This document shows, piece by piece, positions 37,901 through 47,375 of a stretch of DNA of 64,000 nucleotides. Both the position numbers and the translations under genes were made by a program. Source of the DNA: Symsagittifera roscoffensis (Eukaryota; Xenacoelomorpha; Acoela; Convolutidae); the NCBI RefSeq assembly GCF_963678635.1, contig NC_087071.1:25245821-25309820 (forward strand). The letters run 5' to 3'. Numbering within the stretch: position 1 is the first letter of the stretch; every line of letters begins with the position of its first letter. The notes under the pieces are model-generated. The model worked only from the letters and a program-made list of their open reading frames with translations. It searched no databases and had not been told where the DNA came from.

Positions 37901-40900
37901 CCCGGTTTCTCTGCGTCGCTTCAAAACCTACTAACAAACACAGATGCGCTAATTTTGTGTGACATCAATGCACGCTGCCTAAAACTACCAGAACAAAATG
38001 ACGCAGCAGACTGTCGTAATCAATGAACACACATCCACGCGCAAAATTAAAAAAAATTCATAAGTTCACCTGACATAAACCTAGCAAAATCAAATTGGTT
38101 AATGCCCACTGATTGGCACCTTGACAACAGATTGGGATCAGATATTTCAGCTATCACCTTCGAAAATGCGAAAGTCAATTTGTCAAGGCAACCACGAAAA
38201 CTTCCATAAATGTTTTAAAACCAGATTCGAAAAGCATCCGGGCAGAGTGAAAAAGGATTCCCCTAACAATCGTTACTTAAATCAATCATCAAAGTCCAGA
38301 AAATCTTCAGGAAAATAAATGCGATGCAGCATCTAAAACACACACCTCAAGGTTGCACTTCAACCTCTTAAAGCCTTAGAAGATCTCGACTGAAATTCTC
38401 AAAAGCAATGGACAGACTCCAACAGCATCAACCCTGAGATTCCACAACAGGAAGATTATTTAACAAGTTAAAGATAACAAAATATCAAAATGGATGGAAT
38501 TTTAGGAAATGTCGACCTTCAAGGGGCAGCAAGTAAACTCTGGTCTACAGTAATAGGATTATCGAAAACAAACCAGCCAAAACTCCAAGACACATCCATT
38601 ATCTTTGACTATGAACCCATACACGACACACAAAGAGTCTGCAGCAAATTCAACCAGCAGTTCACTCCGCACCCCAACAACAGCAAAAAAAAAATAAACG
38701 AGGGCAGTTATACGTAATATCAAAAAACTGAATTGAAAGAAAACTTCAAATATAATGGCCGAAGCTACAACCAAGTCCAATACGAAAAGCAAAGCGCTGG
38801 GGCCTGACCACTTTGTCCCAATCCATTAACATTTTAATGGAAAACAAGCTATCAAATACCTCAGGCTGAGAGCTACCGACCAGTTGCATTGCTCTGTAGT
38901 GGCTGAAGTCACAGAGCGTTTATCACTACCGGAGTTTACTTGCAACATAAACTTCCAAGATCACCAACATGGCTTTCGAAAAGTAGATCAACAACACCGG
39001 CCCTAAACTGCATTGGTTCAAAGCAACAGAACAACCTGGGTTTGGTTCAAAAGTTTCAATCGGAACATCAGATCCACACTCGAACATAAATTCCAGCCCG
39101 ACATTGAGCTCTTGCTTATCGAAAACCAGGAGAGCATCTCTAAGCATGATAATGTCACAGAACAAAAACAACTTCATACAACAAAAATTTAAAAGCTACT
39201 CTTAAGATGATATCTGAATGAAAATTATTTTCTCGCTTCTTGCCATCCATATCCATGTGGCAACATCAACTCACATTAAGTACACCTCGCCTCCCCACCC
39301 CGACAAAGCGTCTCTGTCCATAGCATTGACCAGTGACTGGGAAATGGCCTCAAACAGTCCATCTGGCTTCAAGTCCGGCTTCCATAGAGCCTCACACATA
39401 CCATACAGCTCCTCACTGCCCGTTCCAGCAACTGAAAACAATAACAGTTCAATAGCAACTGGTTTCCAAGTGTTCTTCCTAGCTCCTATAAAGGCGACTT
39501 TCTGATATCAGCGCGGTTCTTGACTACTAAAAAATACCCACCAAACAAACTTTAACTTATGCTTCAATTCGTTGTTATAATCGGAAGTAAGGACAAAAAT
39601 TTCGACCGAAAGAGTCAAAAGGTGAGAGGGGGATGAGTACTACAAGAGCGGAAAAAGGATTAATAACATAACTTATGTTACCTGCGAAGTCGGATGCTGT
39701 GCACTCGGCGCCTATCAGGTCAGTGTTGGCTATTCGGGGCTGACCAGTTTCGGCGTCGAAGTAAGCTATGATCGGATCAACGAAGAAGGGTCCGAACCTA
39801 AATATAAGAAAAAAGAATTTATTTCTCCAAGTATTGCAACAATTTCAACAAAATTTAAATGACAAGCAAAAAAATTTAGCGCTGGATAGGATGACCAAAA
39901 GGCATATGAAATTATCATTAATAGGCTACCCTTTAACACAAATACAGTGAACTTAAATATCAAATGTTAAAAATTTCAAAAAACTCTTCTTCAGTGAAAA
40001 TCTATTTATCGAACATAAACAATTCTATAAAACATAGCCAACTAACAGTTGGAAAAAGAGTAATGAACGCAAGGAAACTGGAAAAAAACTGACTTGTTTT
40101 TTAGAGAGCCTTCAACTTTTGAATTTCGAAGAAAAAAATAGACGGCATTAAGGCTCTTTGAATTTGTAGAACAATTCATGATGGACACTTTTTTGGTGAA
40201 ATTAACCCTATTTGAGAAAACTGGATTAATACGTAAAACTTTTATTGCGTAGGGAAATTTGAAAATTAAAGTCCCCTTTCGAAATAGAGTTCGATCAAAT
40301 TTTTTGTGGCCTTTACACTTTTGCTGTTCGATAGTGGATTTTGCCTTTCTTTTAACAATAGAAATGCACTGAACTTTAAAAAAATCACAAGTCAAACCGC
40401 GAAAAATCAAAACTGAGCGTGAACAAATTTTAAGACTTTCTTCTGAAAAAAAAAAAAAAAAAAAATCAGCAAAACCTATATAAGAGTACTCACAACGACT
40501 TTTAATTACTCACAACTACCATGTTATATAGTAGATTTGAAACCCAGATAAAAACAGACAACACAAAGGAAAATTCAGAACAGGAAAAACCAGAAAGCAA
40601 AACAAAAAATGGAAAAAAAATTGTTTTCTAATATTTTTGAACCAGCATCATCTAGACTCTCAGAATTCCGACGACCATATCCTCAGTCAGACACCCCTGA
40701 CTTTAGCAACAAAGCACGAAATAATTTCAAGAATTAAGTAGAAACTTTAGATTAAATAATCACAAAAAAATCATAAAAAATAACAACGAAGTAAACTGAA
40801 AAAATCAAAAATTTGAAAAAATGCAAATTCTCAAAAAACAGGTTTCAGAAAGTCAAATTTTTAGCACGATTTCACAAGCCCATTTTGCACGCTTTTCATT

Positions 40901-43026
40901 AGCCAACCACGATTTGACATCTGAGTTTCAATTAATTTCCAAAAAACCGGGCTGTTCTCCTTTGATTATCACGAGTTTACACGTGGGGCTAAAAACATCA
41001 ACATAATGAGTTTTCATATTCAATTCGTCACTAGTTTGACAAATGCTTCTTTCCTGGTAGAAATTCACAATCGAAAACTGATCACAGTGGCGAAGCGGAG
41101 CTTCGCATCATTTGCGATACAAAAATAGCATTGTGAGCTATCAGACAGGAACGGAAAAGAGAGCTAATTAGCCCAAAGGAAACGGAAAAAATTTCGAAGA
41201 AACCACAAGTAACAATCTTCAAAATGTTGTCTAGAATGATGTTATATTAGCAAAAAACACGTCCCGAAACACATTCGACGGCGTTTAAGCAAACATAAAA
41301 TTGTTGTAAAAAAACTTAGAACTATAAATGATACTCTGAGATTTTAACGTATTGTGCAATCCGGAGGAAAGCAAAAAATAATGGTTCCTCGCGCGACCTA
41401 CAATTAGACGAGTAAGCCGAAATCATTTAGGCCAAAAATTCAAAAAAAAAAGATAAATATACAAAGTCAAGACTAGTAAAATTACTAATTGCAGATGTAA
41501 ATGAAAACAAAAAGCAACTATAATGAATGGAGACGCTTAGAAATTTGAAATCATTATGAACCAAGATACCAAAAAATTTAGTTAGACAAGTTGTTACCAT
41601 GAAAAAAATGTGCTCTGATTTGATAACGCTTGCTAAGCGCACGCGTAACACAGAGGAGAAGCTGAGCTTTGCACCACTTGCGATACATAAAGCCACCGAC
41701 TCATTAAAAAATTGACAAAAGTCCAGAAACAAAAACCAAAATGTTCAAATGTTTGTTTTAAACTGAAACTATGTTAAATGAAAATCCGTGGCAGAACACA
41801 ACAGCCAGTATTGAACTAGCTACAAAAACCTGATTGTTGTATCGGATGACATGCTTACCTTCGTTCGTAGAGGATGTTTCTGATCATGGCCAGCAGCACT
41901 TCGAAAGAGAGTTCTCTCTCCTCCCTCAGTTTGAACAAGTTCGCCCTGAAGGTCAGTCTCTGATACACAGTCTGCACATCTGTCGCCAGACCAGCCAGTC
42001 CTTAAAACACTTATCTAAGATAGTCCATTTGTATTAGTTCCCACATTCCTGACTGAGTTATTTTGCTGAGAGAAGCTTTTTTTGTGATTCAAGGTGGTTT
42101 TTTTGTCTAGAACTTTCACTTGGCACCCATATTTTTTTTTGGCAGCCAAAATTGATAAGGCGATTAGGCTGTGGTATGTACTACGCTCCAAATTTTTTTA
42201 ATTTATTTTTCATCTTGCTAATGTGACATTCCACTGTTCACTTACGTACCAATAAACAGACGTGGTCCCATTCTGAATATCTTTTTGAAGTTTGTGTCTA
42301 TGGTCTGGAACTGGATACCCAGTCTGGTATCAGAAGCAATGGCCACACACCCCTCCCCCGTCATGGCCACTATGGAACTTCCATTGTACTCCGTGATCGA
42401 CTGCAACAGAAAATTAGATACAAACGTTCAGAACTGTACGAAAGTTCCATTGCATATCACGTCATAGCCATAAAAAGAACATATTAAGAGTAATTTGGTG
42501 TAAAGAACAAAGAACAAAATATTTACGATGAGCTAGTAGTTTCCAAAAACTTTCAAAAAAACATAGCAAAAACATGTGCGATGATTTATCAACTGTGTCG
42601 CTGCATTTCGGTTATCACCATAAAAAAAAAGATTTCGACTGATGCACATAGTCTTAAATTTAGTCTTAAACCAGTGTTGTAGCTAAATTGTAGAACGAAA
42701 TATTGGAGAAAGCAGTTTTGGAGAACGGAAACTAATTTAGAAAAATCCGACAAAATATTAATTTGAACTACGTGGTTCAAACGTAAATTAACTTGCGTGA
42801 ATACCCTTAAAACTTCAAATATACGAGGATTATTTTACTTCGCAGAACATTTAACCCAGTGAAAAACAGAGGCATTTGAATTTCAAGAATGTTAATCGCA
42901 TTAACAGATGAGATATTGCAAAGGGGCCACTAACTGTAATAACCTGCCAACTAATAATTTCCAGTTACTAAATATATCAACATTAACTAAAATATATCAA
43001 CATTCGGAAAACATGCAACTCACCAT
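34989..43026 (-). CDS. PSMB3: Proteasome subunit beta type-3 (20S core)
   Basis: Six coding exons on the minus strand: 43024-43026, 42250-42400, 41859-42000, 39682-39797, 39275-39431, 34989-35037. They sum to 618 bp, giving 205 aa, the length of human PSMB3. All junctions are GT-AG and phases agree. Beta-3 is a non-catalytic subunit of the 20S proteasome beta ring. Diagnostic stretches in order: [13 protein letters not shown] at the N terminus, [68 protein letters not shown], and the C-terminal [15 protein letters not shown]. The start codon alone forms the coding part of exon 1. The last intron is 4.2 kb and hosts retroelement debris. Identity is secure. Confidence 0.97.
35605..35790 (-). 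repeat. SINE-like repeat, family A fragment
   Basis: It shares with the copies near 53,860 and 24,690 the blocks cactagccacaaataaagca, gagaacaaatgctatg, and ctacagattgtgattatagc. The A-box region (rc of gcgctcagccaa) is recognisable but degraded, and the B box is absent. Confidence 0.6.
36610..37065 (-). repeat. SINE-like repeat, family B (internally deleted)
   Basis: The head cagaggcacagttgcacttc (36,616), then the blocks cagtaccagtcagtttgaaa, ccttccctacctctacgct (A-box side), ataccttgaagctaaagtgc and gcgacttaggtgggaaa follow the same order as at 21,659-22,215. The B-box segment is missing. Confidence 0.7.
37240..37800 (-). pseudogene. Retroelement C-terminal domain fragment (frameshifted)
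   Basis: On the minus strand, 37,785-37,492 encodes [14 protein letters not shown], then [25 protein letters not shown]. After a frame break, 37,450-37,240 encodes TGGAAPAAT followed by [16 protein letters not shown] know this order (HDEIRD, DVK..GLWG, FFDVRVFNP, TGGMG, LSF.LLRS.I.CIRG) from the C-terminal part of reverse-transcriptase-type polyproteins common in cnidarian and other invertebrate genomes. The fragment is broken by a stop/frameshift near 37,490 and lacks the RT portion. It lies sense to PSMB3 inside its last intron. Confidence 0.7.
37810..39180 (+). pseudogene. LINE-type retrotransposon remnant (endonuclease/RT pieces)
   Basis: Translated pieces in several frames on the plus strand resemble a jockey/CR1-like [15 protein letters not shown] near 37,950 (endonuclease), [20 protein letters not shown] near 38,120-38,180, KSKALGPD near 38,790 and [10 protein letters not shown] near 38,870 (reverse-transcriptase entry motifs), then a degraded HGFRK/STT.ALNCI block to about 39,010. 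Stops and frameshifts interrupt every domain. It runs antisense to PSMB3. The YIDD-type catalytic block is not seen. Confidence 0.75.
40035..40500. repeat. Dispersed repeat family D
   Basis: Ordered blocks cagttggaaaaag, ttttgaatttcgaagaaaaa, ggctctttgaatttgtagaa, tttgagaaaactggatta, acacttttgctgttcgata, tttgcctttcttttaacaa, gagcgtgaacaaatttt, a poly-A run (about 40,446) and tataagagtactcac recur at 45,290-45,650 and 47,695-48,150, and partly elsewhere. The 122-codon minus-strand frame inside it is not conserved among copies. Located in the PSMB3 intron between exons 3 and 4 (39,798-41,858). Confidence 0.75.
41085..41720. repeat. SINE-head motifs and abutting repeat ends
   Basis: Two heads occur: acagtggcgaagcggagcttc (partial) at about 41,090 and cagaggagaagctgagcttt at about 41,651. 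The second starts immediately after gcttgctaagcgcacgcgta, the tail-type end of another element, giving a tail-to-head junction at about 41,648. Confidence 0.5.
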
Positions 43027-43069
43027 TCTGCTCTTTTAGTTTTCGCGCAACGACCGGAACTCAAACTAT
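43024..43069 (-). promoter_or_regulatory. PSMB3: PSMB3 5' exon bounded by a splice acceptor
   Basis: Upstream of the start codon the minus strand reads ACTTTTTTCAG (AG at 43,070-43,071), then about 43 nt of leader, ATG at 43,026-43,024, and at once a donor GTGAGT. The exon with the ATG therefore appears to be preceded by an intron or a spliced-leader acceptor. No upstream 5' UTR exon or TATA box was identified. Confidence 0.5.
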
Positions 43070-43426
43070 CTGAAAAAAGTCATATGTCAGAACAAGAAAA
43101 TCAAAATAACTGGTTCAGAAATGAAACGAAAAGCAAGCTTCCAACTGTCATATTCGTTTTCTTTTACTGCAACTTCAACGGATCATGTGGTAAAGAAAAG
43201 ACAAAAAGAAACAAAGACAGCCGGTTACTGTGCAAGTAGCACAGAATGTTCTGACTATAGTCTTAAAAAACACAATTCTTTCAATTTAGTGTCCTTTTTC
43301 TGCGGGTTGCGATAAATGAACCTGCACAAAAACAAAATCTGGGGCATATTCGACAGTCATAGTAGAATATGCAAATTGGAAAACAGATTTTTGCAGAAAT
43401 ATTACTTGAAAAAAAAAACGAAAAAA

Positions 43427-43746
43427 CCGTCTAAGACCGAGCGAATAAGGTGAAAGCAGTCTTTCAATAGCTTATTTATGCTTAATTAAAGCCTTCAAAA
43501 TTTAGTTTTACTCGTGTTAAGTTCGTTTTTAGCGCCATTTTAGGAATAAAAAATTCAAACAAATAAATTGCAAAATTGACTTTTTTTCGTTTTTTTTTCA
43601 TTTGTTTGAATTTTTTATTCCTAAAATGGCGCTAAAAACTCCAAAAACGAACTTAACACGAGTAAAACAAAATTTTGACGGCTTTAATTAAGCATAAATA
43701 AGCTATTGAAAGACTGCTCTCACCTTTTTCGCTCGGTTTTAGACGG
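43427..43746. repeat. Fold-back element with ~140-bp near-identical arms
   Basis: The left arm (43,427-43,564) and right arm (43,600-43,746) are near-perfect reverse complements. Outer ends are ccgtctaa and ttagacgg; internal pairs include taatta-agcataaataagc, cgagtaaaac and aatggcgctaaaaac. The loop is about 35 bp and T-rich. There is no coding capacity. It is a MITE or fold-back element lying upstream of PSMB3. Confidence 0.88.
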
Positions 43747-44870
43747 AAAATCAAAAATTCCAAACAGGTTTTTCTCGATAGAGAAAATTTTTTTCTTCAT
43801 TTTTTAATTTCGTTCAAATTAGCACTCAAAGGGCATTAATGTTCAATGATTACTTGAAGTACCTAATTTTTCGAGGAAAACAAAAACTAAAACACCCGAA
43901 TACAAAGTTCATTCCCATTTTCAATGGTCAGAAAAACTAACTACCTAAGTTGCACAGAATGTTCGGACCAATCAATCTTTGTTTTTTGTGCTTACCGTGA
44001 GAGAACTAATCGAAAGCGCAGACCGTTAAGGAATTAGGCATAACCAATAAAAACAGTCTACGAAAAATAAATTCACAAAAAAAAAAGAAACAAAAAATCT
44101 ACAAAATTTTTTTAAAATTTTTTATGCCCAAGAAGCGCTAAAACAAGCATCTGAAACCAGTTTTCTTGGAGTAAAATTATTTTTATAGGACCCACTCCCC
44201 TGCTTAAATTGCTCGAAATTAGACAAACTCAAACGTGTTTTTCTCGTTACAGGAAAATCGTTTGAAAATTTTTCAATGTTCAAATCACAACTGAGAGGGC
44301 GTTACGATGAAATATTACTAGACCCATACCTATGGGTAACTGTGGTACCTGTTGTTGCGTGAAAAACATTTAAAAAAATAAAAACTTAAACACTCGAAGA
44401 CAAAGATCCTCTCCATTTTCAATGGTTGCAACAACAACAATTCCAACGTTCTGATCGCATATTTAACAGCGAAGTAATTAAAAATCACTAAAACGATCTT
44501 GTTAAATTGAAAAAATTTTTTTAGTTAATGCACTTGAATTTGATAAACAACTGCACAATTCAAAGTAACATTATCTAACAGGTGAAAATCGTAGCCCTAT
44601 TTTTCTTGACACAGGGAATTTTCAGTACCCAAGTCACGACTGAATCGTTCTTCGTACGATATACGCTCCAAATTCTACGAACGCTAATTGTGTCCCTGAT
44701 TTTGCGCGTGAAACCCCTGGGTGGTAGTTCTTTTCGAAATTTGAGAAACGAATACCGCCAGCTGGTTTTTGTACTGGTAGCACAGACTGCTGTCATTATG
44801 GTAAAAAACAGTAAGTTTTCTTTTCTAATTTTTTTTTCAAATATTTTGTTTTCATAGACAACTGTGATTA
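43747..44870. repeat. Dispersed repeat family E, degraded copies
   Basis: Blocks gaagtacctaatttttcg...caaagttc (43,855-43,910) and ctcgaagacaaagatcctct (44,394) repeat the pattern seen at 32,975-33,020. Gtactggtagcacagactgc near 44,770 resembles gtgcaagtagcacagaatgt near 43,230 and gtaagtagtacaaaatgctc near 31,520. Overlapping ORFs of 73-91 codons on both strands here are within the repeat. Confidence 0.45.
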
Positions 44871-45289
44871 ATTAAAAGTGAGCTTCAAAATTGAATAAAA
44901 AGAAATGCATGCTCGTTAATTTATGAGCTTTTTTAGATATCTGATTTGAAGAAGAAAAAGCAAAAGAAAACTTTCAATAATGAAAAAACTGTAAAAACCA
45001 ACAGATAATTCAATAACTTTTTCAATATTTTTGAAAAAGATAATTACTACCTAAAATAAATTCTGGAAGGCGTATTTAAAAAAATGAATACGCCTAACTC
45101 AACCTGAAACTGACTGCACGTACTTCTAAGCGATTTGTAAGAAAAGCTCTTTAAGCGAAAAAAGTCTTGTTCTCGATTAAAGTACTCTCTCGCAAGCGAA
45201 ATGATTATCTTATTCTGAATGGTTTGATAAAAATTCGATGAGCTAGCTCACTAATTATAAAGCTGCCACTAACAAAAGAACTTAGCCAA

Positions 45290-45650
45290 CAGACATATGA
45301 AAAAGAAAAAAGAATGAAAGCAAGGAAACCAAAAAAAAAACGTCCACTTTCGAGTTTCAGAGAAAAACAATATGGCCTTAAAGCTCTTTGAGCTTCAAGA
45401 ACAACTTGTGATTGACACTTTTTTTGATAAATTTACCACAATTTCAGAAAAATAGATCATAAATTAAGCGTTTCGTTCCGCTAGGAAATCTGAATCTACT
45501 TTCGAAACTAGAAGACGATCATGTTTTTAGTGACCTTTACACTTTTGCTGTTCGATAATGAAGTTTGCCTTCCTTTTAACAAAAGAAACGAAGTGAATTT
45601 AAAATCAAATCAAAGTCCAACCGTGAAAAATCAAAATAAAAAATCGAAAA
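45290..45650. repeat. Dispersed repeat family D
   Basis: Same block order as at 40,035: gccaacagacatatg, cgagtttcagagaaaaacaa, agctctttgagcttcaagaa, gcgtttcgttccgctagg, acacttttgctgttcgata, tttgccttccttttaac. A SINE head (cagaggtaatgctgcacttc) follows directly at about 45,662. Confidence 0.7.
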
Positions 45651-46189
45651 CCCCAAAAAAAACAGAGGTAATGCTGCACTTCGCAAATACATCCAAGAGA
45701 ACTCCTAGATCAACAAAAAATGGAAAAACCGCAAGAAACGATCGAAAAATAATTCTAAAAGACTACGGGATTTGAGCATCCACTATTCCAATGTTTTTGT
45801 GTTACACTTATTTTCACACATTCTAACAGTAATCATCAGCCAGCGATGATTGCTAGTAAAGAAAGAGAATAGAGGTCAACTAGACACCAAACTTCATAGA
45901 AAATTGAACGCCGAAATTTTCCACTTTGATTGGAAAAAGAGAATTCCTCGATAACACAAGCCTTGCTTGTGCAAATATATCTGATCTGATTTTCTAGTCC
46001 GTTTCGTCTACTAAGTTAATGAAAAACAAAGCTCTTCAATTGCCTAACCGAATTTTATCACGTGATTCGTTTAAAATTAGCCACAACTTCCACTCCAACG
46101 TTGCACCCTTCGTAATTATTTAACCATTGCACCCTTCGTAAATTAAACAAAGATAAAAAAGAACAAACTGATCTTTGTGGTATTTTTTT

Positions 46190-47370
46190 TAACTTTCACC
46201 CTATCGAGAAAAATGAAGAAAAACGCAATTTAAGAGTTTTTTTATTAATAACAACAACAAATCTTTCTAATTAATAATTACAATGATTAAGCATTATTCT
46301 AATTAATAATTACAATGCATTTAAGTACAATTGAAAATTTGGATATGAACAAGCACATATTGATTTTAAATACAATCAACAATATTAAAAATAAACCAAT
46401 AACACATAATTTGAACCAATTGAACAATCTCCCCCCTAAATCAATTAAGGGGGGAGAAAGTTCACTTGGTTAAATGTAATATTTTTCAGCCAATCAAAAT
46501 TGAGCACATTGCATGCATGGCTTACTGCTGAATTTGTCATTTAATTATGGGGGGGGGGAGATTGTTCACTTGGTCTATTCAGAGGGGAGATTGTTCACAT
46601 GGGCCCATTATTTAGACCCTTTATCATTAAATATATGTTATTCTATTCTTAGGAACAGTATTTGAGGCTACTTCAATCAAATGGTTATGAAACAACACGC
46701 GAACCTAATTTAGATCTTGATATATACAATAATACGCACCAGAACAACTTAATTCACAAAATTGTTTTCCAGCTTTTAAAAAATCAGAAGCTTCAAAACT
46801 CATTTCAGTCAATGCACTGGTTTTCGTTTTCATTGTATCACTGATTTCCGGTTTCATTACAGAAAGCACTTTAAAAATCATACTAGCTGTCTTGTTTCAT
46901 CCCTAAAAAACGCTATGGTCTCTTATGTCCAAAAGCAGTCAGTAAAATGTTAAGAAACAAAGTAAACAACCATTTAGGTGTGCTACCTGGAATGCATCAT
47001 AACAAACAAAAAAGCGTGATGAATCCGATATAATAGTATCGAAGCATATCTAACAGACAGGTGGAAAAAAATAATATTTAGCAAACAGAAAAAATAACTA
47101 CTAATTTCTTTTTTAAAAACTTATTAACTTTTGCTTTTCAAAGAAAAAAAAATATTTAGAGCTTAATCTAATTTTTTGAATTTTAGATTACTTACGACTC
47201 ACTTTTTTGTGGACAAAATAGGCCCAATATAAGAAAACCAAATCAGGAGATTTTTTCTATCTTTGATATCTCAAATTTAACAGCATAAAAACCACAACGT
47301 AAAGAGGTAGAAATTCGACTTGTTTGATTAGCGCTTAAAAAACTACTACAATCCAATATTTATGTATGAA
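46190..47370. other. AT-rich spacer downstream of the SH3 gene
   Basis: It contains tctaattaataattacaatg repeated twice near 46,265-46,315 and the G/C hairpin described separately. No gene is recognised. The 3' UTR of the SH3 gene should lie at its right edge; only a CATAAA variant signal is seen near 47,362. Confidence 0.4.
46428..46605. repeat. C/G-tract hairpin with repeated gttcacttgg motifs
   Basis: tctccccccta and aaggggggaga flank a short loop at about 46,429-46,458. A further run of nine or more G at about 46,549 and a ggggaga at 46,583 follow, each next to gattgttcac or gttcacttgg. The block looks like a local duplication of a G-rich motif. Confidence 0.5.
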
Positions 47371-47375
47371 TTGTA

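Larger units (their letters stand above)
35038..39274 (-). other. PSMB3: Last PSMB3 intron, repeat-filled
   Basis: This 4,237-bp intron (donor GTGAGT, acceptor TTGACAG) holds a family A SINE fragment (35,605-35,790), a family B copy (36,610-37,065), a retroelement C-terminal fragment on the minus strand (37,240-37,800) and a LINE fragment on the plus strand (37,810-39,180). The rest (about 35,040-35,600 and 35,800-36,600) shows nothing recognisable. Confidence 0.8.

Noticed and set aside
39218-39505. 95-codon plus-strand ORF
   Set aside because: Antisense of PSMB3 exon 5.
40042-40410. 122-codon minus-strand ORF
   Set aside because: Lies entirely in repeat family D and is not kept open in other copies.
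44575-44857. Overlapping 73- and 91-codon ORFs on both strands
   Set aside because: They fall in a degraded family E repeat and have no splice sites or domain support.
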